A stretch of DNA of 64,000 bases from Tistrella mobilis. GTDB lineage: Bacteria > Pseudomonadota > Alphaproteobacteria > Tistrellales > Tistrellaceae. The DNA is taken from NCBI RefSeq assembly GCF_041468085.1, contig NZ_CP121017.1, positions 3,905,501 through 3,969,500 on the forward strand, read 5' to 3'. The first letter of the stretch is position 1. Each line of letters starts with the position of its first letter. Position numbers and translations under genes: made by a program. The notes under the pieces are model-generated. The model was not told the DNA's origin. It saw only the letters and a list, made by a program, of their open reading frames with translations, and ran no database searches. Below, one piece after another: positions 1-10,524 of this stretch.

Positions 1-1796
<1,796 letters not shown>

Positions 1797-1803
1797 TTGA
1801 GCC

Positions 1804-1851
1804 CCAGGAAGCGCCGAGAAGCAAAGGCGAATTTCGGCGCTTCCTGGTTTT
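1804..1851 (+). terminator. Rho-independent terminator of katG
   Basis: Perfect 14-bp inverted repeat, CCAGGAAGCGCCGA at 1804-1817 and TCGGCGCTTCCTGG at 1834-1847, with a 16-base loop and TTTT directly after the stem. It starts 8 bases past the katG stop codon. Confidence 0.85.
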
Positions 1852-1889
1852 AATCAATGGTCACGTCCCGCCGAATGGTGTAACAGCGT

Positions 1890-2060
1890 TTGTCTGGGGA
1901 TGATGTCGCAGGGCGCGACCGCTATAGGCGCGCCCTCGCCCTCTGCCAGGCGAACGGCGAGGATCTGGGCGCCCGGCTGGTGCGCGACGGGCTGGCGCTG
2001 GCCTATCGTCGCTATTCCGGCCTTTACCTCACACCGGAAGCCGACGCCCGCGGCGCGCGG
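1890..2060 (+). pseudogene. Remnant of a staphylococcal-nuclease-fold (SNase) protein
   Basis: The plus-strand frame reads GRDRYRRALALCQANGEDL, then LVRDGLALAYRRYSGLYL and a DARGAR motif. This matches the second half of SNase/thermonuclease-like proteins (DRYGRxxAxC, NGxDLxxxLVRxGxALAYRRYS, EAxAR). The front half is missing: an in-frame TAA lies at 1881-1883. Homology also stops after about residue 57, where the usual Arg-Gly-Leu-Trp segment should follow. About 57 codons survive, so it cannot be functional. It runs into the remnant described next. Confidence 0.6.
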
Positions 2061-2129
2061 TTCCTGCGCATGGGCAAGGCGGCCGCGCTCCAGGGCGGCA
2101 TCGATTGCGGCATCGGTCAGGTCGGCCAT
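2049..2129 (-). pseudogene. 5' remnant of a DUF2442-type gene
   Basis: The minus strand has an ATG at 2127-2129 with a GGGAGA Shine-Dalgarno sequence upstream and reads MADLTDAAIDAALERGRLAH followed by AQEPRAA. This is the typical start of DUF2442 proteins, small proteins of unknown function. The family should continue with a conserved LTNG...F region, but here the frame enters the antisense of the SNase remnant. The gene therefore keeps its start and about 27 codons and has lost its 3' end. The frame stays open to 1854, so a chimeric peptide could still be made. Assignment is from recalled family sequence. Confidence 0.5.
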
Positions 2130-2206
2130 GGATCGGTCTCCCGCAGGTCGGAACACGCCTCGGGCTCTCATGCGCCTGCCCCCGCACGGAATTGGCGCAC
2201 GCCCGC

Positions 2207-2235
2207 TTGTGAGGCAATCATCACCCGCTTACACT
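2207..2235 (+). promoter_or_regulatory. Candidate sigma70 promoter for the alpha/beta hydrolase
   Basis: TTGTGA at 2207-2212, a 17-base spacer and TACACT at 2230-2235, each matching the consensus at four of six positions, 43 bases before the ATG at 2279. The rest of 1797-2278 holds only the katG terminator and the two gene remnants. Confidence 0.35.
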
Positions 2236-2278
2236 AAAACAGGCTGCCAGATGCAGTAACGCACAGAGTGAACCACCG

Positions 2279-3097
2279 ATGCCGATCTCCCCCTTTTTCG
2301 CGAGGCCGGGCATCGAGCCGGTTCGCCATCTGGGTACGCCCGATGCCGACACACTGCTGATCGTCATGGGCCGGAACAATTATCGGCAGCCCTCCTCCAT
2401 GATCGAGCGGATCATCGGCGCGATCCACGACCGGGGCATTCCGGTCTGCTGGCTGGAGACACGCACCACCCGGACCTTCAAGCTGCTCGACCACCGCTTC
2501 GAGACCCTGGCCGGCCCGCGGGTCAGAGCGCTGCGCCGCCGGTGGCCGGCCCTCGGGCGGGTCGTCGAACGGCTGATCAAGTCGATGATCCTGCTCACCC
2601 GTCCCGACCGCTGGGACTATGCCGTCCGGCCACGAAAGCGGGCGAATCTCGTCGCGGCCCGCGATCTGCGGGACTTCCTCGACAGGCTGCCGGCAAGGCG
2701 GATCTGGTGCCTCGCCCATTCCGCGGGCGGGATCGTGACCTCGTTGGCCAGTGCGGACCCCAGGATCACGCGGCTCGTCTGCTTCGGCTATCCCTTCAGG
2801 CATCCGTTGCAGGATGAAGACCCGGCCCGCACCGATCACCTCGCCCGGCTCGACACGCCCTTTCTGATCATCCAGGGCGATCAGGATCCCTATGGCACGG
2901 CGATGGATGCCGGGCGCTACGCCCTCTCCGAAACCATCCGCATTCTGCCGGTGCCAGGCGGACATGATTACGCCGATCTGCCGGACCAGGACGAGGCCGC
3001 CGTCCTCTCGGCCATCCTCGCCTTCCTCGACCTCGCCCCGGACATGGCGGCCGGGGCATCCGCGGCACCGCCCCGGGTCGTGGCGGTCGGGGGGTGA
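2279..3097 (+). CDS. Alpha/beta hydrolase fold protein
   Basis: 272 residues with no signal peptide, so probably cytoplasmic. The alpha/beta-hydrolase nucleophile elbow is seen as LAHSAGG (Ser148). A likely catalytic acid is in IIQGDQDPYG (Asp201 or Asp203) and the catalytic His is in PGGHDY (His229), in the order and spacing usual for the fold. The N-terminal half (LLIVMGRNNY, basic helices around 80-120) is not a subfamily I recognise, so the substrate cannot be named; an esterase or small-molecule hydrolase is the default. It stands alone with a candidate promoter at 2207-2235. Confidence 0.75.
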   Translation: MPISPFFARPGIEPVRHLGTPDADTLLIVMGRNNYRQPSSMIERIIGAIHDRGIPVCWLETRTTRTFKLLDHRFETLAGPRVRALRRRWPALGRVVERLIKSMILLTRPDRWDYAVRPRKRANLVAARDLRDFLDRLPARRIWCLAHSAGGIVTSLASADPRITRLVCFGYPFRHPLQDEDPARTDHLARLDTPFLIIQGDQDPYGTAMDAGRYALSETIRILPVPGGHDYADLPDQDEAAVLSAILAFLDLAPDMAAGASAAPPRVVAVGG

Positions 3098-3149
3098 TGC
3101 GACGTACAATAGCGACCATCGGGGACATACTCGCCGAAGGCACTTTGGC

Positions 3150-3554
3150 TCAGTCGAGCCAATTCTCGACCATGAGCCCCTTTACGCGACTGAACTCCCG
3201 CACGTTTGCCGTCACCATAACAGCCCCGAGTGCCAGACAGTGCGCGGCAATCAGCAGATCATTCGGGCCGATCGGCGTACCCGCCTGTTCAAGGTCCCGC
3301 CGGATCCGGGCATAAGCTGCGTCCGATGGCTCATCGAATGGCAGAATCGGCACTGCACCCAAAATGAGTTCAACCTGTTGCGTGATTCGAGGAGAGCCCC
3401 GCTTCAAGCAACCATAGCGCAGCTCCGCAGCCGTCACGATGCTGACGGCGATCTGCGCCTCCCCGACATCGGCAATCCTCGCCGCCACCTTTCCCTGCGG
3501 GTTGCGAACAAGGTCAGACACGATATTGGTGTCCAAGAGATGCAGGTCGGCCAT
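3150..3554 (-). CDS. vapC: VapC-type PIN-domain ribonuclease toxin
   Basis: 134 residues. PIN-domain metal-dependent RNase, toxin of a type II toxin-antitoxin pair; family members cleave tRNA or rRNA when the antitoxin is lost. The acidic active-site residues are in place: Asp8 in LLDTN, Glu44 in AELRYG, Asp99 in GPNDLLIAAH, plus the polar VTANVREF strand (Asn117) near the C terminus. The ATG at 3552-3554 directly abuts the vapB stop codon, so the two genes are translationally coupled. It converges on the hydrolase gene at 2279-3097. Confidence 0.92.
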   Translation of the reverse strand: MADLHLLDTNIVSDLVRNPQGKVAARIADVGEAQIAVSIVTAAELRYGCLKRGSPRITQQVELILGAVPILPFDEPSDAAYARIRRDLEQAGTPIGPNDLLIAAHCLALGAVMVTANVREFSRVKGLMVENWLD

Positions 3555-3800
3555 TCAGAGGTCGATATCGTCAAGGGCGCGCAGACCTTCGTCCACGTCG
3601 GGAAATGCTTCGTCAATCGGCTCCAATGTCGCCAGAAGCGCGAGCAGCCCCGGCCTGGCGACGGGTTCGATGACCAGACGGTCGCCCTCGCGATGAATGA
3701 TCACCTCGTCGCCCGGCAGTTCAAAACCCTTCGGGATCCGCACGGCCTGATCAGGGCCGGCGCGGAACAGTCTGGCGTGACGCATATCCATCTTCGACAT
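3555..3800 (-). CDS. vapB: VapB antitoxin, SpoVT/AbrB domain
   Basis: 81 residues. Antitoxin that binds and neutralises VapC and normally represses its own operon through an AbrB-type swapped-hairpin DNA-binding domain. The domain is seen as RLFRAGPDQAVRIPKGF with EVIIHREGDRLVIEPV. The acidic C terminus (FPDVDEGLRALDDIDL) is the likely VapC-wrapping tail. The start at 3798-3800 is chosen because AAGGGAGA precedes it at good distance; an upstream in-frame start at 3833 lacks such a site. Divergent from prfC across 289 bases. Confidence 0.88.
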   Translation of the reverse strand: MSKMDMRHARLFRAGPDQAVRIPKGFELPGDEVIIHREGDRLVIEPVARPGLLALLATLEPIDEAFPDVDEGLRALDDIDL

Positions 3801-4013
3801 CACCGCGTCTCCCTTAGCTGCTCCCCCGAGCACCCCCTTCTGTCCGCTCCCCTTCGGCCTGCTGCTTTCGAAAGGGCGGTTTCCCGTCCGTCAAACGGCG
3901 CGGACGGGGCACAGCCGTGGCATCGGCTGCAGGGGAGGCTTGCCCGATTATGCCGCCCGATCCGACCGAAGTCCCTGGAAAATCGCGCCCGGACGCGCTA
4001 CCTATCGCCCCGG

Positions 4014-4066
4014 GAAACCGAGACCTTTCCCGAAACGAAGCCCGTTCCCGAAACCAAGCCCTTCCC
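4014..4066. repeat. Three imperfect 18-bp tandem repeats upstream of prfC
   Basis: GAAACCGAGACCTTTCCC (4014-4031), GAAACGAAGCCCGTTCCC (4032-4049) and GAAACCAAGCCCTTCCC (4050-4066) follow each other without gaps, ending 23 bases before the prfC start. They keep an open frame that would add a Pro-Ser-Phe-Lys-rich tail to RF3, but that is not a family feature. Confidence 0.75.
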
Positions 4067-4089
4067 TTCCTCCGAACCCGTCCGAGCGC

Positions 4090-5691
<1,602 letters not shown>

Positions 5692-5714
5692 GTGTTTTCA
5701 GTCCCTCGGCCCAA

Positions 5715-5821
5715 GCGGGCGCTGACGCGCCCTTGGCCGCCGCCTCAATGGCGGCTGTCGTATCTATGCCCCTCGCCGGGCGGGCGCTGACGCGCCCTTG
5801 GCCGCCGCCTCAATGGCGGCT
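5715..5821. repeat. Two copies of a 42-bp palindromic (REP-like) repeat
   Basis: Identical 42-bp units at 5715-5756 and 5780-5821. Each contains two small hairpins: GGGCGC-TGAC-GCGCCC, and GCCGCC with GGCGGC around GCCTCAAT. The copies are 65 bp apart start to start, in the spacer between the converging genes prfC and the ATPase gene. The arrangement resembles intergenic REP/BIME elements. Confidence 0.8.
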
Positions 5822-5822
5822 T

Positions 5823-5848
5823 GCACCCGCACATAACCGTGCGGGTGC
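5823..5848. terminator. Hairpin between converging genes
   Basis: Perfect 10-bp stem GCACCCGCAC / GTGCGGGTGC with loop ATAACC, 20 bases downstream of the ATPase stop codon and beside the repeat doublet. There is no strong T-tract on either strand, so its role as terminator for either gene is inferred from position. Confidence 0.45.
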
Positions 5849-5868
5849 GGGTCTTGGGGGGGTGTGGG

Positions 5869-6456
5869 TCAGCGCACCCCCTCGGGCAGGGCCGCCAGCA
5901 CCGCGTCGATGCGGGCCTGGGGGTCGAGCACGTCGACGGGCATGCGCAGCACCGGCACGCCGGGGGCGAAGCGTTCGAGCAGGCCCTCGATCAGGATCTG
6001 AAACTTGATCTGAAGCCAGCGATTGGGCGAACGGACACCGTCGGCGACGAAGGGGATGGCGCCGGCGGGCAGGATCACCACCAGATCGAGCGGCGTCATA
6101 TGGGCGACGGCATCCGCCGCGAGCGCATCGGTTTCGGCCTCGTCGGAGCCGAAGCCGTAATGCAGCCAGAAGCCCAGCGTGTCCAGCGGACAGCGATCGG
6201 TGACGGCGCCGCCGGTTTCGGCGATCGCGGCATCACGCGCCGCCAGATGCTCGTCGTAAAGCTCGCGGATCAGCGCGCGGAACTGCGGCCATTCCAGCTT
6301 GTGCAGGTCGAGCCCGGCCTCGATCCGGCTGCGCATGTGCTCAGGCACCACCGGCAGGCCGAAATGGCGGCCAAGCGCATCGACCAGCGTGGTCTTGCCG
6401 GTGCCGGCACTGCCGGTGACGGCGATCCGCGGGCGCCGGGGCGTGGTCTCGGTCAT
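5869..6456 (-). CDS. P-loop AAA-family ATPase (NadR/AAA_28-like)
   Basis: 195 residues. Walker A is GSAGTGKTT near residue 15, right at the N terminus. TDRCPLDTLGFW around residues 85-95 resembles the Asp-Arg-Ser/Cys motif of NadR-like and AAA_28 nucleotide or cofactor kinases, and LDLVVILPAGAIPFVADGVR is the strand and lid seen there. That supports a small-molecule kinase rather than a mechanical AAA motor, but the substrate cannot be named. The start at 6454-6456 (MTETTPRRPR) puts the P-loop at the normal distance; a start at 6495 adds an unsupported leader. Converges on prfC. Confidence 0.7.
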   Translation of the reverse strand: MTETTPRRPRIAVTGSAGTGKTTLVDALGRHFGLPVVPEHMRSRIEAGLDLHKLEWPQFRALIRELYDEHLAARDAAIAETGGAVTDRCPLDTLGFWLHYGFGSDEAETDALAADAVAHMTPLDLVVILPAGAIPFVADGVRSPNRWLQIKFQILIEGLLERFAPGVPVLRMPVDVLDPQARIDAVLAALPEGVR

Positions 6457-6569
6457 GATGGGGGCTCCGTACACGTGACGATGGGATGACACCACGTCAG
6501 ATTAGCACGGAGCCCCGTCCGGATCAGGTGTTCTCCTGCCCCGGTTTTCGCAGGCCGGGCGTTCCCTGA

Positions 6570-8342
6570 TCAGGCGACGCGGTCGCCCTTCTTCGCCTTC
6601 ACCGCCCGGCTGTCGACACCCGGCAGCATGTTGGCCGGATCGCGGGTGACCACCACGTCGAGCACGGTCGGCCGGCCGCGCTCGGCCATCGCCGTCGCCA
6701 GCGCGCCCGGCAGATCGTCCGGGTTCTCGACCCGGATGCCCCTGGCGCCCATGGTCTCGGCGATCGCCGCATAATTCATCTCGCGCAGATCGCTCGACTG
6801 GTAATTGCCGGTGCCGTACATCAGGTGCTGCAGCGCCTTGACGTAACCCGATGCCGCATTGTTGACGATGATCAGGGTGAAGGCCAGGTTCATGCGCAAC
6901 GCGGTCTCAAGCTCGCCCAGCGTCATGTTGAAGCCGCCATCACCGGTCAGCGCCATCACCGGCCGGCCCGGAGCCGCCAGCGCGCAGCCCATCGCACCGG
7001 GCAGGCCATAGCCGATCGAGGCGAAGCCGCGATCGGGCACGAAGCCGCGGCCGGCACGCTTGGTGTCGAACAGCAGCCCGCCCCAATGGGCCGCGAAGCC
7101 GCCATCTGCGACCAGAAGACCATCGGCCGGCAGGGCCTTGGTCACCTCGGTCATCAGCCGGGCCATGGTGATCGGCCGTTCGTCGGAGCTGAGCTTCGGC
7201 GCCACCTCGGCCCGCCATTTGGCCATGCGCTCACCGATCTCGGCGGCATAGCCCGCACGCGCGGCCCGGGCCGCTTCGGCGGTGGGGCTGAGCTTTTCCG
7301 TCAGCGCCTCGATGCCTTCGCGCGCATCGCCCCAGAGCCGGACGGTCGCCGGATAGCAGCGGTCGAATTCCTCGGCCAGGATGTCGAGATGGATCAGCGT
7401 CTTGCCCGCAGGCGGCACGCTGTAGCGCTTGGTCGCGATCTCACCCAGCTTGCAGCCGATGGCGAGGATCACATCCGCGGTCTCGATCACGTCATTGGCG
7501 ATGCGGCTGTACCGGCCGAAAATGCCGAGCGACAGCGGATCGGTGCAGGCGATCGCGCCCTTGCCCGACAGGGTATGGGCAACCGGAATGCCGAAAGCAT
7601 GGGCAAAGGCTTCCAGCGCCGGAGCCGCCTGCGACAGATGCACGCCGCCACCGGCGAGGATCACCGGGCGCTCGGCCTTGGCCAGCAGATCGGCCGCACG
7701 GGCCAGATCGGCCGAGGCCGGGCGGCAGCGCAGCGAGGGCGCCGCCTCGGCGGCCGGGTCGGCATAGAAGTCCGAGGCCTGGAAGACGATCTCGTCATGG
7801 GCGACGTCTTCCGGCACGTCGAGCAGCACCGGGCCGGGGCGGCCCGAGGTCGCGACGGCGAAGGCGCGGCGGACGAGTTCGGGGATGCGGTGGGTGCGCT
7901 CCACCCGGATCACTTCCTTGACCACCGGCCGCAGGATGTCGAGCTGGCGGGTCTCCTGGGTCATGTTCTTCCAGGAGTGGTCGCGATGGGTGTCGCCGAC
8001 GATGGCGACGATCGGCACGCCGGCATTGTAGCTCTCGACCAGTGCCGTCACCAGATTGGTGGCACCCGGCCCGAGCGTCGCATCGCAGACGCCGACCCGG
8101 CCGGTGACGCGGGCATAGGCGTCGGCCGCGAAGGCGCCGCAGCGCTCGTCATTGATCAGGGCATGCGAGAGGCCCAGCCGCCGGCAGGCATCGTAGAACG
8201 GCAGCAGCTGGAAGCCGCCCATGCCGAAGAGCGGGCCGATGCCATGGGCGAGCAGCATGCGGGCGAGCGCTTCACCGCCGGTGATCGGGCCGTCGGGCAG
8301 TGCATTGGCACCGGCTGCGGTGCCTGCGTCGCGCGTCGTCAT
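6570..8342 (-). CDS. Acetolactate-synthase-like ThDP-dependent enzyme
   Basis: 590 residues with the three-domain layout of ThDP decarboxylases/carboligases. The cofactor-activating Glu is Glu66 in LINDERCGAF. The GPGATNLVTALVESYNAGVP motif follows, then the central nucleotide-binding-like domain (ILAGGGVHLSQAAP), and the ThDP/Mg motif is GDGGFNMT to IIVNN. Close to acetolactate synthase large subunits, but no small subunit gene is adjacent, so a catabolic 2-oxoacid decarboxylase or carboligase is more likely. It is the last gene of the TRAP/E1 operon, 151 bases after dctM. Substrate unknown. Confidence 0.8.
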   Translation of the reverse strand: MTTRDAGTAAGANALPDGPITGGEALARMLLAHGIGPLFGMGGFQLLPFYDACRRLGLSHALINDERCGAFAADAYARVTGRVGVCDATLGPGATNLVTALVESYNAGVPIVAIVGDTHRDHSWKNMTQETRQLDILRPVVKEVIRVERTHRIPELVRRAFAVATSGRPGPVLLDVPEDVAHDEIVFQASDFYADPAAEAAPSLRCRPASADLARAADLLAKAERPVILAGGGVHLSQAAPALEAFAHAFGIPVAHTLSGKGAIACTDPLSLGIFGRYSRIANDVIETADVILAIGCKLGEIATKRYSVPPAGKTLIHLDILAEEFDRCYPATVRLWGDAREGIEALTEKLSPTAEAARAARAGYAAEIGERMAKWRAEVAPKLSSDERPITMARLMTEVTKALPADGLLVADGGFAAHWGGLLFDTKRAGRGFVPDRGFASIGYGLPGAMGCALAAPGRPVMALTGDGGFNMTLGELETALRMNLAFTLIIVNNAASGYVKALQHLMYGTGNYQSSDLREMNYAAIAETMGARGIRVENPDDLPGALATAMAERGRPTVLDVVVTRDPANMLPGVDSRAVKAKKGDRVA

Positions 8343-8493
8343 TGTCGGGACATCCTTATGGATCAGGGAAGGTCGGGAAAAACCGATGGGATCGGTGGGG
8401 ATCAGAGCACACCCCAGCCGTCGGGCCGCGCCTGGGGAGGCGCAGCCCGTGGGCCGGAGGTGTCGGAAGGGTTCGTGATTCAGACGGACCGCG

Positions 8494-9801
8494 TCAGACG
8501 ACGTAGCCCAGGGTTTTCGGCAGCCAGAGGGCGAGGTCCGGCACCGCCATCAGCAGGGCGAGCAGCACCACCATGGCCAGCACCATCCAGATCACCCAGG
8601 GCACCGTCTCTTCGATCGGCACCTTGGCGATGCGGGCGGTCACGATCAGGTTCACGGCAACCGGCGGCGTGAACTGGCCGATCGCGATGTTCATCGCCAT
8701 CAGCACGCCCAGCCAGGTGAGGTTCCAGTCATAGGTCTGGGCGATCGGCACGATCAGCGGCAGGGTGATCAGATAGATCGACACGCCGTCGAGCACCATG
8801 CCCGCGAAGAGCAGGATCACCATGATCAGGGCCAGAATGACCCAGCCGTTGTCGGTGAAATCGAGCAGTGCGCGGGCCGCGCTGTCGAAGGCGCCGAGCG
8901 TGCCGCCGGCCCAGGCGAAGATGCCGGCGAGCGCGATGATCAGCATGATCACCGCCGAGGTTTCGGCACTTTCGGCGAGCGCCTTGTAGATGTCGCGGAA
9001 CCTGAGTTCCCGGTAGACGAAGAGGCCGATGAAGATGCCGTAGAAGACGGCGACGACTGCGGTCTCGGTGGGCGTGAACAGGCCGGTGCGCAGGCCGCCC
9101 AGGATGATCACCGGTGCCATCAGGCCCGGCAGCGCCTGGATGAACACGTCCAGGAAGCGGCGGCGTGGCCCCTGCTCGCCCGCCTCGGCCGCACCGAAAC
9201 CCTGACGGCGCGAGATGATCAGCGTGGGCACGGCGATGAACAGCCCCGCGAGGATGCCCGGGATCAGGCCGGCCGCGAACAGGGCGCGGATATCGGTGCC
9301 GGGCACCATCACGCCATAGACGATCAGCGCGATCGAGGGCGGAATGAGGATGGCGGTAGAGGCGGCCGAGGCGATGACGCTGGCCGAGAAGGCGGCCGGA
9401 TAGCCGACGCGCCGCATGCTGGGGATCATCACCGTCGCGACCGCGGCCGCATCCGCAGGGCCCGACCCCGCCATGCCGCCCATGATCATGCAGACCACGA
9501 TGGCGACGACGGCAAGGCCACCCCGGCGGGGGCCGACGAAATAGGCGGCGAATTCGACCAGGCGCCGGGCGACGCCCGAGCGTTCAAAGATCACGCCCGT
9601 CAGCACGAAGAGCGGGATCGCGATCAGCGGGTATTTCGCGATGCTGTTGTAGGTGTTGGTGCCGACGGTGCCGAGGGCATAAACGTCGAGCCCGGTGAGG
9701 ATGCCGGCGACGCCCGAGAGGCCGAGCGCCACGGCGATCGGCGTGCCCAGCAGCAGCAGCAGCAGGAAGGCGCCGATGAGGAAGACGTTGGCGGTCAGCA
9801 T
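8494..9801 (-). CDS. dctM: TRAP transporter large permease (DctM)
   Basis: 435 residues, almost entirely hydrophobic with about a dozen membrane segments. It is the sodium-coupled channel subunit of a tripartite ATP-independent periplasmic transporter in the inner membrane. Typical sequence is LLLLLGTPIAVALGLSG at the N terminus, GGMAGSGPADAAAVATVMIP, and GQFTPPVAVNL in the second half. Its ATG overlaps the dctQ stop codon by one base (TGATG), indicating coupling. With DctP and DctQ it forms a complete importer, probably for a carboxylate or other small organic anion handled by the ThDP enzymes of the same operon. Confidence 0.95.
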   Translation of the reverse strand: MLTANVFLIGAFLLLLLLGTPIAVALGLSGVAGILTGLDVYALGTVGTNTYNSIAKYPLIAIPLFVLTGVIFERSGVARRLVEFAAYFVGPRRGGLAVVAIVVCMIMGGMAGSGPADAAAVATVMIPSMRRVGYPAAFSASVIASAASTAILIPPSIALIVYGVMVPGTDIRALFAAGLIPGILAGLFIAVPTLIISRRQGFGAAEAGEQGPRRRFLDVFIQALPGLMAPVIILGGLRTGLFTPTETAVVAVFYGIFIGLFVYRELRFRDIYKALAESAETSAVIMLIIALAGIFAWAGGTLGAFDSAARALLDFTDNGWVILALIMVILLFAGMVLDGVSIYLITLPLIVPIAQTYDWNLTWLGVLMAMNIAIGQFTPPVAVNLIVTARIAKVPIEETVPWVIWMVLAMVVLLALLMAVPDLALWLPKTLGYVV

Positions 9802-10412
9802 CAGAGGCTCGTCCCCCGCTTGGGCCCGGCGAGGTCGGCATCGTCACCCGGCAGGGCATCATCACCGGTGGCGATGTCGACCACCGTCTCGTGGGTGCTG
9901 AAAGCACGCCATTCCCGGTGGGCACGCCCGATGACGCGCAGGATGATCGCGATGGAGACCAGCGGCAGCCAGATGGTGTAGATCCAGCTCGGATAGCCGA
10001 GGGCGGGGGAAGTCTCGCCGTATTCCATCTCGTCCAGCGTCAGCAGCCCGCCATACCAGGCGACCAGGGCGAACATGATCACGGTCAGCAGATGGGTCGC
10101 CATGATCAGCCCCATGCGCGGCCGGCGGGGCAGGCGGTCGACGATGGCGGTGATCCGGATATGCCCGCCGCGGATGAAGGCCAGCGAAGCGCCGACCATG
10201 GTCATCACCACCAGCAGGAAGATTGACAGTTCCTCGGTGGCGGCAAAAGAGGCGTTGGTGATGTAGCGCACCACGACATTGCCGAAACTGATCACGCAGA
10301 TCCCGGCCATCGCAAGGGCGGCAATGAATTCCTCGATACGACCGCTGACGACCGGACGGTCGACCTCGCGGACCGCTTCCGGCGCGTCGTCATGCTCGGG
10401 GCTGGAGGCCAC
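9801..10412 (-). CDS. dctQ: TRAP transporter small permease (DctQ)
   Basis: 203 residues with four hydrophobic segments (ALAMAGICVISFGNVVVRYI, then LSIFLLVVMTMVGASLAFI, LLTVIMFALVAWYGGLLTL and IWLPLVSIAIILRVIG), the normal DctQ topology, and a charged tail of about 45 residues. It assists DctM in the inner membrane. Located between dctP and dctM, with a stable hairpin separating it from dctP. Confidence 0.93.
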   Translation of the reverse strand: MASSPEHDDAPEAVREVDRPVVSGRIEEFIAALAMAGICVISFGNVVVRYITNASFAATEELSIFLLVVMTMVGASLAFIRGGHIRITAIVDRLPRRPRMGLIMATHLLTVIMFALVAWYGGLLTLDEMEYGETSPALGYPSWIYTIWLPLVSIAIILRVIGRAHREWRAFSTHETVVDIATGDDALPGDDADLAGPKRGTSL

Positions 10413-10444
10413 GGCAGTCGTTCCCCGGTTGAAGGCTGTGAGGG

Positions 10445-10517
10445 GCGGGCGCCCAGGACGCCCGCTTCGGCAGATGGCCGCCGGGTGAGGCCCGGGGCGG
10501 CAGCGAGGCCGCCCCGG
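10445..10517 (-). promoter_or_regulatory. Two intercistronic hairpins between dctP and dctQ
   Basis: Stem 1: 10-bp perfect CCGGGGCGGC / GCCGCCCCGG at 10492-10501 and 10508-10517, starting 7 bases after the dctP stop. Stem 2: 7-bp GCGGGCG / CGCCCGC at 10445-10451 and 10459-10465. There is no T-tract. The position suits 3' protection or partial termination that makes more binding protein (DctP) than permease, which is common in binding-protein operons. The effect is inferred. Confidence 0.5.
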
Positions 10518-10524
10518 AAGAGGC

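Noticed and set aside
3940-4089. Possible 50-residue N-terminal extension of RF3
   Set aside because: Low-complexity Pro/Ser/Phe/Lys sequence produced by the 18-bp repeats; the family N terminus starts at 4090.
5715-5821. Repeats considered as a CRISPR remnant
   Set aside because: Only two copies, a 23-bp spacer, strong internal palindromes and no cas genes; better explained as a REP-like element.
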